Positions 21,031 through 29,457 of a stretch of 64,000 bases of DNA are shown one piece after another; within the stretch, counting starts at the first letter, position 1; each line of letters opens with the position of its first letter. The notes beneath the pieces were generated by a model. That model was not told the DNA's origin, did not search any database, and saw only the letters and a program-made list of their open reading frames with translations. Source of the DNA: Sphingobium sp. EM0848 (GTDB lineage: Bacteria > Pseudomonadota > Alphaproteobacteria > Sphingomonadales > Sphingomonadaceae); contig NZ_JABXWB010000001.1 in NCBI RefSeq assembly GCF_013375555.1, positions 744,001 to 808,000 of the forward strand, in the 5' to 3' direction. The position numbers were made by a program, and so were the translations under genes.

Positions 21031-21817
21031 ATCCTGATAACAAGCGGGAAATATGGTCGGGAAGCGGATGCGGGAGGATGCCGTCCGTGACATCCCGCAC
21101 ATAGCCGACATGGCTGGTCGCGGTACGCCATTGCTCGCCGGCATAGCTGTAGCAGGCGTCCTCCATGTCCTCATAGGTGGTCAGGGGGACAGGGGCGGCA
21201 TCGACGATATGGCGCCGGCCCCGCGCGACCCAGATACCGCGCTGGAGCATGATGGCGGCTTCGAGGTCGTCACCCTGGAAATGGGTCCGAGCGCTCGCCA
21301 TGAAACCCCGCATCAAGGGCATGCCCGCCAGAGGCTCCGGCGCGATGACGGTGGAGCCTGATACCAGCCAATTGTGGATCGGCTTCCCTGCCTTCGCGAT
21401 TTCGATCCGGAAAGGGGTTCCGTCATCGTCCTCGACGCGGATTTGATATTCGACACGACGGCCCACATTTCCGCTATGTGCGACCCGCAGGCTCCATGCG
21501 GCAAGGTCGGAAAGATGGGTGCAGTTCTGGACGCGGTCGAGAGTGGCGATCGCGGCCTGGCTTTCGGCCTGAAGAGGCAGGCCGACCAGTTTGCGCAAGC
21601 CGGCCGCCGATCCACGGCAACTGGTTGCGGGGCCTCGGCTGATGTCCGCTTCGACCGCCTCGATCCGCTGTCCATCATGACGCAGAAGGATCCACATGGC
21701 ATGATGGCTGTCATCGATCGTGCCCAGAACGGCGCCGGGCAGCGCATAAAAGCGCAGCAGGCGACGATAGCAGCCCGACCCATAGTCCGGGTTCAAGGGG
21801 AAGCGTGCAAGTGTCAT
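21011..21817 (-). CDS. DUF2889 domain-containing protein
   Basis: The 268-residue protein is probably DUF2889: MTLARFPLNPDYGSGCYRRLLRF, then GTIDDSHHAMWILLRHDGQRIEAVEADISRGPATSCRGSAAGLRKLVGLPL (here the usual C-xGA-xxL-xxLVG pattern) over residues 30-80. The function of this domain is not established. It is found near aromatic and CoA-dependent catabolic genes. It is the first gene of a leftward unit with ribB and starts 43 bases from the operator at 21860. Confidence 0.6.
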   Translation of the reverse strand: MTLARFPLNPDYGSGCYRRLLRFYALPGAVLGTIDDSHHAMWILLRHDGQRIEAVEADISRGPATSCRGSAAGLRKLVGLPLQAESQAAIATLDRVQNCTHLSDLAAWSLRVAHSGNVGRRVEYQIRVEDDDGTPFRIEIAKAGKPIHNWLVSGSTVIAPEPLAGMPLMRGFMASARTHFQGDDLEAAIMLQRGIWVARGRRHIVDAAPVPLTTYEDMEDACYSYAGEQWRTATSHVGYVRDVTDGILPHPLPDHISRLLSGYDHDPS

Positions 21818-21859
21818 TCATCCTCTCCAGCCCCATCATATCGAAGCCTGTCTATTTTA

Positions 21860-21875
21860 TCAACATCTACGTTGA
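21860..21875. promoter_or_regulatory. TCAAC-N6-GTTGA operator, site 2
   Basis: Inverted repeat TCAAC-N6-GTTGA in the 91-base region between the divergent DUF2889-ribB unit and the TetR gene. Its position fits autoregulation by the TetR protein. Confidence 0.65.
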
Positions 21876-21908
21876 CGTTGTAACGTTGTTGAAAGTCGTA
21901 CCCTTTCC

Positions 21909-22586
21909 ATGCATCGTGCGCCCATGACGCAAACGAGCAATATTTCGCGCCGCCGGCGCACCAAGCAGGCCAAGGGTGGCGCAGATTATGAAGCCAAGCG
22001 CGCGGAACTGCTGCGAATCGCCGCCGAACTGTTCAAGGAACAGGGGTTTCAGTCCACCCGGCTTCTGGACATCGCCCAGGCGGCAGGACTGGACCGGGCG
22101 ACGGTCTATTATTATGTCGGCAGCAAGGAAGAACTGTTCCACGAGACGGTGGAAGGGGTGCTCGACGCCAATATCGCGGTCGCCCAGCAGTTGATCGAGG
22201 ACGACAGTCTAAGAGCGATTGAACGGCTGAAAAAAATCTTCGTCTCCCTGATGATCAGTTACGAGGATAATTATCCCGCGACCTTCGTCTATATTCAGGA
22301 GCAGATGCATCAGGTCGCGGCCGACGAAACGGCCTGGGCGCAGGACATCATGAAGAAGACCAGACAGTTCGATCAGATTCTGATCGGCTTTATCGGCGAC
22401 GCTATCGCGCAGGGCGATCTGCGTGGCGATATCCCAGTCCGTCTGGTGGAAAACGCTTTGTTCGGGATGCTGAACTGGACCCATCGTTGGTTCGTCCCCG
22501 GCAAGGGCATGACCGGGCAACAGGTCGCGGAATCCTTCTGGTCGATCTTCATCGGCGGCATGGTGCCTGCCCGAGCGGATGCCTGA
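21909..22586 (+). CDS. TetR/AcrR-family transcriptional regulator
   Basis: The 225-residue protein has a basic N-terminus (SRRRRTKQAKGG) and a TetR helix-turn-helix (ELLRIAAELFKEQGFQSTRLLDIAQAAGLDRATVYYYVGSKEELF in order, residues about 34-79), followed by a TetR_C-like helical ligand domain (WTHRWFVPGKGMTGQQVAESFWSIFIGGM). It resembles KstR2/FadR-like regulators of acyl-CoA catabolism in domain layout. Its own promoter carries the shared inverted repeat, so it is the prime candidate regulator of this locus. ATG 21924 is an alternative start. Confidence 0.88.
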   Translation: MHRAPMTQTSNISRRRRTKQAKGGADYEAKRAELLRIAAELFKEQGFQSTRLLDIAQAAGLDRATVYYYVGSKEELFHETVEGVLDANIAVAQQLIEDDSLRAIERLKKIFVSLMISYEDNYPATFVYIQEQMHQVAADETAWAQDIMKKTRQFDQILIGFIGDAIAQGDLRGDIPVRLVENALFGMLNWTHRWFVPGKGMTGQQVAESFWSIFIGGMVPARADA

Positions 22587-22595
22587 CGTTTCCGA

Positions 22596-24200
22596 TCATC
22601 CCGTCCCTTGCTTCAACCTTTCGCGCAAGGCGCGTTTGTCGATCTTGGTTGCCGACATCGGCCAGTCCGCCGCCTGCACGAAATATATGGCTCTGGGAAC
22701 CTTGTAGCTGGCGATCCGACCGCGACAATGCGCGATCAGGGTCTCCTCGCTCGCTTCCATCCCTGCTGCCAGTTCGATGAAGGCGACCGGGACTTCGTCC
22801 AGTCTTGGGTCGGGGCGACCGACCACCTCCGCCGTTTTGACCGCAGGATGAGTGCAGAGAAAGGTTTCGATCTCGATCGCGGCGACATTTTCGCCGCCTA
22901 CCTTGAGCATGTCTTTGTAGCGTCCGCCGAACACCAGACTTCCGCCGGACAGGCGCGTGTAGAGATCGCCGGTTTTGAGCCAGCCGTCCGACGTGAAGCT
23001 TTCCGCCGTCTTTTCCGGCGCGGCCCAATATTCGTCCATGACATTATAGCCGCGTACCAATATTTCGCCCAACGTGCCGTCGGGCAAATCATCGCCCGTT
23101 TCCGGATCGACGATTCTTACCTCGACGCCGGGGCAGGCCTTCCCATGCGTTGTGGAACGCGATTCGCGGCTTTCGTCGGGATCGCACATTGCAAAGAGCC
23201 CGGCGGTTTCGGTCATCCCGCACCCCTGGATCACCTCCGTATTGGGGAGCGCCAACTGTACCGAGTCGACGAGCGTTGGCGGCGCGATGATGAAAAGCTG
23301 GCGGAGCGATCCCAGCCGGGCCGCATCGAAATCGGGATGGCTCATCAACCCCTGCACGATGGCGGGGAACCACGGCCAGGCGAGGGTCACGCCTTCCTCG
23401 ACCATGAGCTTAAGGCTGCGTTCCGGTTCGAAATAGCTGTCTGTCAGAAATGTCCCAGCGACCCCGACCGTGCCGATGAAGGGCGCCATCGTGCCGATGT
23501 GGAAGAGCGGGCCGGAACCCCAGACGACATCGCGGCCATCGGCTTTCAGCCGGTAGCGGGACCGTTCGACAGGGCCTCTGGTGACGGCCTCATGGCTGAG
23601 GACACAGCCCTTGGGATGGGCGGTCGTGCCGGAGGTGTAGATGATGATGGCGGGGTCCCGCACGCGGACCTGCCGGCGCAGCCTTTCGATGGCGTCCGCA
23701 GGCACCCGGTCCGCCTGGCCGGCAAACGACTCGAACGATTCGAATTCGGCATCGCCCTCGCCACGCATCAGAACGCGGTGCCGTAGATGAGGCGACGCGT
23801 CACCGGTCAGCGCTTCGCGCAGCACCGCCGGGAAATCGACGGGATCGCTCGCATGCCGGCTGGTGAGCAAGGCGACCGCTTGCGCATTGCGGATGATATA
23901 TCCCAGTTCAGCCGCCTTGTGCCGGGCATTGAGCGGCACGGCGACGGCGCCGATCAGGGCGATGGCGAACAGGCTGATCGCATATTCGCAGCTATTGGGA
24001 ATCAGGATCGCGACATGATCGCCGCGCTTCACATCCTTTGCGATCAACGCCTTCGCAACGGTTCGCGCGCGATCGAACAGCCCTTCGTAGCTGATGCGTT
24101 CGTCCGGCAGAACCAGGACATCACGCGCCGGATGCGTTTCGGCGGCACGCAGCAGCAGGTCGCCCAGCGTAGATACCTCGGTGACGATGGAGCCCATCAT
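22596..24200 (-). CDS. AMP-dependent acyl-CoA ligase
   Basis: ANL-superfamily enzyme of 534 residues. The P-loop-like ATP motif is IIIYTSGTTAHPKGCVLSH (about 187-205), the A5 motif is QGCGMTETAGLF, A7 is SDGWLKTGDLY and A8 is GRYKDMLKVGGENVAAIEIE; the C-terminal lysine region is MSATKIDKRALRERL. It activates a carboxylic acid with ATP and CoA. In this locus the substrate is probably the ring-opened acid. It is divergent from the first flavin monooxygenase, with the operator at 24275 between them, and converges on tetR. Confidence 0.92.
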   Translation of the reverse strand: MMGSIVTEVSTLGDLLLRAAETHPARDVLVLPDERISYEGLFDRARTVAKALIAKDVKRGDHVAILIPNSCEYAISLFAIALIGAVAVPLNARHKAAELGYIIRNAQAVALLTSRHASDPVDFPAVLREALTGDASPHLRHRVLMRGEGDAEFESFESFAGQADRVPADAIERLRRQVRVRDPAIIIYTSGTTAHPKGCVLSHEAVTRGPVERSRYRLKADGRDVVWGSGPLFHIGTMAPFIGTVGVAGTFLTDSYFEPERSLKLMVEEGVTLAWPWFPAIVQGLMSHPDFDAARLGSLRQLFIIAPPTLVDSVQLALPNTEVIQGCGMTETAGLFAMCDPDESRESRSTTHGKACPGVEVRIVDPETGDDLPDGTLGEILVRGYNVMDEYWAAPEKTAESFTSDGWLKTGDLYTRLSGGSLVFGGRYKDMLKVGGENVAAIEIETFLCTHPAVKTAEVVGRPDPRLDEVPVAFIELAAGMEASEETLIAHCRGRIASYKVPRAIYFVQAADWPMSATKIDKRALRERLKQGTG

Positions 24201-24274
24201 ATCATTCCTCTTCCCGTTCTTCTGCTGTGCCGCACGGCATCCGGCAACGCTTATGGGAAAAAATTTCGCTGTTC

Positions 24275-24292
24275 GTCAACACGTGAGTTGAC
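24275..24292. promoter_or_regulatory. GTCAAC-N6-GTTGAC operator, site 3
   Basis: Perfect inverted repeat GTCAAC-N6-GTTGAC between the divergent acyl-CoA ligase (start 24200) and flavin monooxygenase (start 24387) genes. It matches the two copies at 29362 and 29396 exactly in both arms. Confidence 0.78.
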
Positions 24293-24386
24293 AACTTCGC
24301 CGGAAAGGGTTTGGATTAGGCGTCGACACAAGATCAACCTGATGTCGCGGCGTGGACCGCGACCCCATTTTTGGGGCGGAGAGGCT

Positions 24387-25541
24387 ATGAAGTTCCATCT
24401 TATGCAAACCGGCGTCGTTGGACGCCGCAAGGAAATCGAGGCCGGCATGGCCGGCCAGCGGCCTGAGCTGTATCAGCGCTTCCTCGAAGAAGTGCGCGGC
24501 TATGTACGGCTGGCCGACGACCTGGGTTATTACGGCTATTGCCAGCCCGAACACCACCTTCAGATCGAGGGTTTCGAGGCGAACAACCATCCCGGAATGT
24601 TCAGCCTGTTCGTCGGGCAGAACAGCAAGCGCCTGCACGCGGGAACGATGGGCTACACGATGACGACCCATAATCCGGTCCGAGTCGCGGAGGAGCTCGC
24701 GACGCTGGATCATATGTTGCAGGGACGGCTCTATTGCGGCTTCACGCGTGGCTATCATGCCCGCTGGGTCGACGCCTATGGCGCCAAGGAGGGTGTGAGC
24801 GCGACCACGCCGGACAATGTCAAGGCACGCGACCAGCAGGATGCCCGCAACCGCTCGCTCTTCGAAGAAGGTGTGCGTGTCGTGAAGAAGGCTTGGACGA
24901 GCGACGTTTTCAGCCACAAGGGCGAAAACTGGCAGTTCCCGCCGGAAGGGGGCTCCACCGGGCATCCGGCCTATGCCAAGTTCGGCAAGGGGCAGGATGA
25001 AAACGGCATTGTGCGGGAAATCGGTATCGCGCCCCGCTGCTATCAGGCTCCGCACCCGCCGATCTATGGCGGCTTTGCGGCTTCGGGCCGGACGATCGAC
25101 TTCTGGGCTGAGGAGGGCGGCAAGCTGATCGTCCTGTCGGACAATCTCGATTTCTGCGAATCGCTCAACAATCGTTATATCGCGACGGCCGCGAAGAATG
25201 GCCGTGAAGTGACTTCGACCGACGCGTCGGCATGGGGCGGTTTCCTGATGCTGACCGACAGCAAGGATCGCGCGGCCGAACTGATGCGGGAGCATATGTG
25301 GTTCTGGGACGAATGGTTCATCCCGCTGGGCCAGCGGCCGCCAAACGTCCTGATCGGCACCGCCGACGAAATTGCCGACCGGATCGGCGAGGCGCATGAT
25401 CGCCTCGGCTTCAACGAGCTGTTCCTGATGTTTGGCCAGGGCCACCTGGAACCGGAAGCCAATCAGGAAGAGCTGGAACAGTTCATCAGCAAGGTTGCCC
25501 CGCGCTTCTCGACCAAGAATGAGAATGGTGTGTTCGTCTGA
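24387..25541 (+). CDS. LLM-class (bacterial luciferase-like) flavin-dependent monooxygenase 1
   Basis: The 384-residue protein is a TIM-barrel luciferase-like monooxygenase: GYYGYCQPEHHLQIEGFEANNHPGMF near residue 46, LHAGTMGYTMTTHNPVRVAEELATLDHMLQGRLYCGFTRGYHARW over 85-130, and a C-terminal GTADEIADRIGEAHDRLGFNELFLMFG. It uses reduced FMN from a separate reductase to insert oxygen. ATG 24387 is chosen by homology to such proteins (MKFHLMQTGV). It heads a long rightward operon with the second monooxygenase, ADH and SDR. Confidence 0.88.
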   Translation: MKFHLMQTGVVGRRKEIEAGMAGQRPELYQRFLEEVRGYVRLADDLGYYGYCQPEHHLQIEGFEANNHPGMFSLFVGQNSKRLHAGTMGYTMTTHNPVRVAEELATLDHMLQGRLYCGFTRGYHARWVDAYGAKEGVSATTPDNVKARDQQDARNRSLFEEGVRVVKKAWTSDVFSHKGENWQFPPEGGSTGHPAYAKFGKGQDENGIVREIGIAPRCYQAPHPPIYGGFAASGRTIDFWAEEGGKLIVLSDNLDFCESLNNRYIATAAKNGREVTSTDASAWGGFLMLTDSKDRAAELMREHMWFWDEWFIPLGQRPPNVLIGTADEIADRIGEAHDRLGFNELFLMFGQGHLEPEANQEELEQFISKVAPRFSTKNENGVFV

Positions 25542-25578
25542 TCGAACCGCGCGATAAATATTCAAGGAGAGTTATATC

Positions 25579-26679
25579 ATGGCCATGCAGTGCGGGATCT
25601 TCATGACCCCTTATAACCCGCCGAGCCGCACGGCGCGGCAGGTGTTCGACTGGGCTCTCGACATCGCCCGGATCGCGGACGAGGCGGGCTATGCCGACTT
25701 CATGATCGGCGAACATTATACGCTGGGCTGGGAGAATATCCCGGTTCCCGAAGCCATCATTGCGGCCTGCGCGCAGACGACGAAGCAGATCCGTTTCGCG
25801 CCTATGGCGCACTTGCTGCCCTATCATGACCCGGCGACGCTGGCGGTCCGTATCGGCTGGCTGAGCCAGGTGATGGAGGGGCGCTATTTTCTGGGCGTGG
25901 CTCCGGGCGGCCACCATACCGACGCGATCCTGCATGGCTTCGACACTATCTTCGAGCTGCCGCCGCGCCAGATCGAGGCGCTGCACATGATGGAACGAGT
26001 TTGGGAGGGGAAACCCTTCCTGGAAAAGGGCAAATATTATCAGGCCGGTTTCCCCGGCCCGGACACTATGCCCGAATATGACGTCATCATTGCCGACAAC
26101 AGCCCCTATGGCGGCCGCGACAAGCTGGAAATCGCTGTGACCGGCCTGTCGCAAAGCTCGTCGTCGATGAAATTCGCGGGCGAACGCGATTATTCCCCCA
26201 TCTCCTTCTTCGGCGGCACGCCGCAGATGAAGGCGCATTGGGAAACCTGGGCGAATGCGATGGAATCGCAGGGACGCAGGCCCGATCGCAAGCGGTACAG
26301 GGTATGTCGCGACGTTTTCATCGCAGACACCGATGCGGAGGCCAAGCGGCTGTTCCTCAAGAGCGGCCTGATGCAGACCTGGAAACATTATCTGAAGGAA
26401 ATCTACGTCAAGTTCGGCCTGTTCAATGGCATCATCGCAGACTCCGGCAAAGACGTCACGCCTGAGACGATTGATGAGGATTTCCTGGCCGAGCATGTCG
26501 TCTTGTGTGGATCGCCGGAGACCTGCATCGAAAAGCTGGAGTCTCTGGCCGACAAGGTCGGCGGCTGGGGCCAGATCGTCTACAACCAGCATGACAGCAT
26601 CGACGATCCCAAGCCGTGGGAAGAGTCGATCCGCCGGCTGGCGACCGAGGTGTGTCCCAAGGTCCGCATGCCGAACTGA
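25579..26679 (+). CDS. LLM-class flavin-dependent monooxygenase 2, LimB/diketocamphane-monooxygenase-like
   Basis: The 366-residue protein strongly resembles, from memory, limonene 1,2-monooxygenase (LimB) and the FMN-dependent Baeyer-Villiger diketocamphane monooxygenases: TPYNPPSRTARQVFDW, DFMIGEHYTLGWENIP, RFAPMAHLLPYHDPATLA, MEGRYFLGVAPGGHHTDAILHGF, AGFPGPDTMPEYDVIIADNSP. These enzymes take FMNH2 from a partner reductase and oxygenate monoterpenes or their ketones. It lies 37 bases after monooxygenase 1 with a GGAGAG ribosome site. Whether it epoxidises or does lactone formation cannot be told from sequence. Confidence 0.88.
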   Translation: MAMQCGIFMTPYNPPSRTARQVFDWALDIARIADEAGYADFMIGEHYTLGWENIPVPEAIIAACAQTTKQIRFAPMAHLLPYHDPATLAVRIGWLSQVMEGRYFLGVAPGGHHTDAILHGFDTIFELPPRQIEALHMMERVWEGKPFLEKGKYYQAGFPGPDTMPEYDVIIADNSPYGGRDKLEIAVTGLSQSSSSMKFAGERDYSPISFFGGTPQMKAHWETWANAMESQGRRPDRKRYRVCRDVFIADTDAEAKRLFLKSGLMQTWKHYLKEIYVKFGLFNGIIADSGKDVTPETIDEDFLAEHVVLCGSPETCIEKLESLADKVGGWGQIVYNQHDSIDDPKPWEESIRRLATEVCPKVRMPN

Positions 26680-26738
26680 GGATGACCGGGGGCAGGCGCA
26701 GGATCAAGGCGCCGCCCCCTGCTTGCAGGAGAGAAGGC

Positions 26739-27833
26739 ATGGCGACGGGCCGCGCGACCGTGTTGGTCGAACCCAACAGACTGGAAACCTGGGACGTCCC
26801 CGTGGTCGATCCGGAACCGGGCGGTGCGCTGGTGCGCATCGTCCTGGGCGGGGTATGCGGCAGCGACGTCCATATCGCCACGGGCGAAGCCGGGGTCATG
26901 CCTTTTCCGATCATCCTGGGGCATGAAGGGATCGGCCGGATCGAGAAACTGGGCGGGGTTGAGACGGACTATGCCGGCGTGCCGGTCAAGCCCGGCGATC
27001 TCGTCTACTGGTCGCCCATTGCCATCTGCAACCGCTGCTATAGCTGCAATGTGATCGATGAGACGCCCTGCGAGAATTCGCAATTTTTCGAGCATGCGGA
27101 AAAGCCGAACTGGGGCAGCTACGCCGATTATGCCTGGCTGCCCAATGGCCTGGCTTTCTTCCGCCTGCCCGACGGGGCGGACCCGCTGGCTATTGCGGCG
27201 CTCGGCTGCGCCTTGCCGACCGTACTGCGCGGCTTCGACCGCTGCGGCCCGGTGAAGATGGGCGAGGCCGTCCTGGTGCAGGGGGCAGGGCCAGTGGGCC
27301 TGTCCGCCGTGCTGGTCGCGGCACAGGCGGGCGCGCGCGAAGTGATCGTCATCGACGGCTTCGACAAGCGGCTGGACGTGGCCCGGTCGCTGGGCGCGAC
27401 GGCCACCATTTCCCTGCGCGACAGCGCGGAGGAAAGGCGTCGCAATATCTATGATCTTACTGGTCCGGCCGGGCCTTCGCTGGTGGTCGAGGCGGCGGGT
27501 GTGTTGCCGGCCTTCCCCGAAGGCGTCGATCTGGCCGGAATCCATGCGCGCTACGTCATATTGGGCCTGTGGGGGGCGATCGGCACGCAGCCTATTTCGC
27601 CGCGCGACCTGACGACCAAGAATCTGACCCTCGCGGGCGCGACCTTCCCCAAACCCAAACATTATTATGAGGCCATGCATCTGGCCGCGCGGCTGCAGGA
27701 CAGGGTGCCACTCGCCGCGCTGGTCAGCCATCGGTTTGCGATCGAGGATGCGTCCGCCGCGCTGGATGCAGTGCACAAGGGCGACGTCATCAAGGCGGTC
27801 ATCGATCCGGAATGCCGCGCATCGGCGCGATAG
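26739..27833 (+). CDS. zinc-dependent alcohol dehydrogenase (MDR family)
   Basis: The 364-residue protein has the catalytic zinc ligand region GGVCGSDVHIATGE (Cys near 41), GHEGIGRIEKLG (His-Glu near 66), a structural-zinc loop with cysteines in CNRCYSCNVIDETPCEN (about 97-110), and the Rossmann motif VLVQGAGPVGLSAVL near 182. It likely oxidises the hydroxylated ring product to a ketone, like exo-hydroxycamphor dehydrogenase in camphor breakdown. Start ATG 26739 follows AGGAGAG. The gene is in the monooxygenase operon. Confidence 0.9.
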   Translation: MATGRATVLVEPNRLETWDVPVVDPEPGGALVRIVLGGVCGSDVHIATGEAGVMPFPIILGHEGIGRIEKLGGVETDYAGVPVKPGDLVYWSPIAICNRCYSCNVIDETPCENSQFFEHAEKPNWGSYADYAWLPNGLAFFRLPDGADPLAIAALGCALPTVLRGFDRCGPVKMGEAVLVQGAGPVGLSAVLVAAQAGAREVIVIDGFDKRLDVARSLGATATISLRDSAEERRRNIYDLTGPAGPSLVVEAAGVLPAFPEGVDLAGIHARYVILGLWGAIGTQPISPRDLTTKNLTLAGATFPKPKHYYEAMHLAARLQDRVPLAALVSHRFAIEDASAALDAVHKGDVIKAVIDPECRASAR

Positions 27834-27874
27834 GCGGTCTGCAAGGCAACGATCAGCAAGACAGGAGAAGAGAT

Positions 27875-28681
27875 TTGGGCAATCGGCTGGACGGAAAGGT
27901 CTGCATCGTCACCGGCAGTGGCAGCGGCATGGGCCGCGCCTGCGCAATCGAGATGGCGGCGCAGGGCGGGCGGGTGATGGTCACCGACGTCAACGAGGCA
28001 TCGGCGCGCGAGACGGTGGACAGCATCGTCGCTGCGGGCGGCGACGCGGACATGTTCGTCTGCAACCTGCGCAAGGGCGACGAGATCAAGGCGCTGATGG
28101 GCTTCACGGCGGAGCGCTTCGGCGGGATCGACGTGCTGCACAATAATGCGGCGGTGCATGAGACGGACCTGACCGAGAAGACCTCGATCGAGGAGCTGCC
28201 CGAAGAGATTTGGGACATCGTCTATGAGATCAACCTCAAGGCGCTCTGGCTGACGACCCGCTATGCCGCGCCCTATCTCAAACAGTCCAAGCTTGGCCCC
28301 GCCATCGTCAATGTCGCCTCGACGGGCTCGTTCGTATCCTATCCGCAGGCAGGGGCCTATTGCGCGACCAAGGGCGGGGTTCTGCTGCTGACCAAGGCGA
28401 CGGCGGTGGATCTCGCGCCCTATGGCATCCGCTGCAACTGCTATTGCCCCGGCGCCATCGACACGCCCATGCTGCAAAAATATTATGAGGCGGCGCCCGA
28501 TAAGGATGCGATCATGTCGGTGCTGACCGGCGCGCACCTCATCCCGCGTCTGGGCAAGGTCGAGGAAATTGCGAAGCTGGCCTGTTTCCTGGCGTCCGAG
28601 GACAGCTCATTCATCAATGGCGCATCCTATGTGATCGACGGCGGGACGCTCGCCTGGCGCGGGATGCGCGCCGCCGATTGA
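27875..28681 (+). CDS. short-chain dehydrogenase/reductase
   Basis: Classical SDR of about 268 residues. The NAD(P)-binding motif TGSGSGMG lies near residue 13, NNAA near 85, catalytic Ser in NVASTGS, and YCATK for Tyr-Lys near 165; the C-terminal motif is INGASYVIDGG. A TTG at 27875 preceded by AGGAGAAG gives the usual SDR N-terminus (GNRLDGKVCIVTG); the ATG at 27812 would overlap the ADH gene and add an odd extension. It likely oxidises a secondary alcohol in the pathway. Confidence 0.88.
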   Translation: MGNRLDGKVCIVTGSGSGMGRACAIEMAAQGGRVMVTDVNEASARETVDSIVAAGGDADMFVCNLRKGDEIKALMGFTAERFGGIDVLHNNAAVHETDLTEKTSIEELPEEIWDIVYEINLKALWLTTRYAAPYLKQSKLGPAIVNVASTGSFVSYPQAGAYCATKGGVLLLTKATAVDLAPYGIRCNCYCPGAIDTPMLQKYYEAAPDKDAIMSVLTGAHLIPRLGKVEEIAKLACFLASEDSSFINGASYVIDGGTLAWRGMRAAD

Positions 28682-28693
28682 GGTGGGGGGCGC

Positions 28694-29356
28694 TCAGGCG
28701 ACGCCGGCATGGGCCGGTGTCGCCTGAGCCAGTGCCACGCATTCCCTGATCGCCTTCCTGCCGGCACCCAATGTGACGGCATTCTTCAGGTGCAACCGCA
28801 GGCCCGGCATGAAGATGTGGGTCGGCATCGCATCGGTCGCCAGCGCGACCAGTTCCTTGACCTTTGCGCGAACCGTGCGGCTTTTCCAGGGAACGCTGCA
28901 ATAGTCGAAGAAGGCTTCGAACTGGTCTGTGGACAGCAGCAGCATCGAGCGAAGGAAGCCGGGCAATTCCGCCTCCATCGCCAGCCAGAACGGATCGTCG
29001 CCGACACGGGCGTCCCAGATGGTCTGTTGCTCTGGCGTCAAGACCTTCTCCAGACCATGTCCCGCAAGCTCGGCCTGCTTCACGATGATGGCAGAGCTGA
29101 CCATCAGGGAGTGAACGCCGAGTCCGGAGACAAGAGAGACGATCTCCTGCACCTGCGTCGGAGAGGCGCCCGTGCGGAAGGCGCCCTTGACCGCAGCCTC
29201 TATGTCCATCTGGTTGAGGCAGGGTAGGGAGGTGGCCAGTCCCAGCGACACAAAGGCGCGCTCCTGGGCGGACAATGAATCGCCTTCGGGCGCATTGAGC
29301 GCATCCAGCAGGGCTTCCAGACCATCTTCACGAAACAACGACAATCTCCTCTCCAT
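28694..29356 (-). CDS. carboxymuconolactone decarboxylase-like (AhpD-fold) protein
   Basis: The 220-residue protein has two AhpD-fold-like halves (LSAQERAFVSLGLATSLPCLNQMDIEAAVKGAFRTGASPTQVQEIVSL, residues 28-75; SRTVRAKVKELVALATDAMPTHIFMPGLRLHLKNAVTLGAGRKAIRE, 158-204). Neither half has the CxxC thiol pair of AhpD peroxidases, so it resembles the non-redox CMD group. It is divergent from the TonB receptor, and two copies of the shared operator separate them. Confidence 0.78.
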   Translation of the reverse strand: MERRLSLFREDGLEALLDALNAPEGDSLSAQERAFVSLGLATSLPCLNQMDIEAAVKGAFRTGASPTQVQEIVSLVSGLGVHSLMVSSAIIVKQAELAGHGLEKVLTPEQQTIWDARVGDDPFWLAMEAELPGFLRSMLLLSTDQFEAFFDYCSVPWKSRTVRAKVKELVALATDAMPTHIFMPGLRLHLKNAVTLGAGRKAIRECVALAQATPAHAGVA

Positions 29357-29361
29357 TTATC

Positions 29362-29379
29362 GTCAACTTATGTGTTGAC
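29362..29379. promoter_or_regulatory. GTCAAC-N6-GTTGAC operator, site 4
   Basis: Perfect inverted repeat GTCAAC-N6-GTTGAC, five bases upstream of the CMD-like gene start. Its centre is 34 bp from that of site 5. Confidence 0.8.
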
Positions 29380-29395
29380 GATTCATATTTCGTAT

Positions 29396-29413
29396 GTCAA
29401 CTCATGCGTTGAC
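29396..29413. promoter_or_regulatory. GTCAAC-N6-GTTGAC operator, site 5
   Basis: Perfect inverted repeat GTCAAC-N6-GTTGAC, 44 bases upstream of the TonB receptor ATG. Sites 4 and 5 together likely control both divergent genes. Confidence 0.8.
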
Positions 29414-29457
29414 AAGAGACCATTCTGAGTCTCGGTTGCAAGAAGGAGGAGGATATC

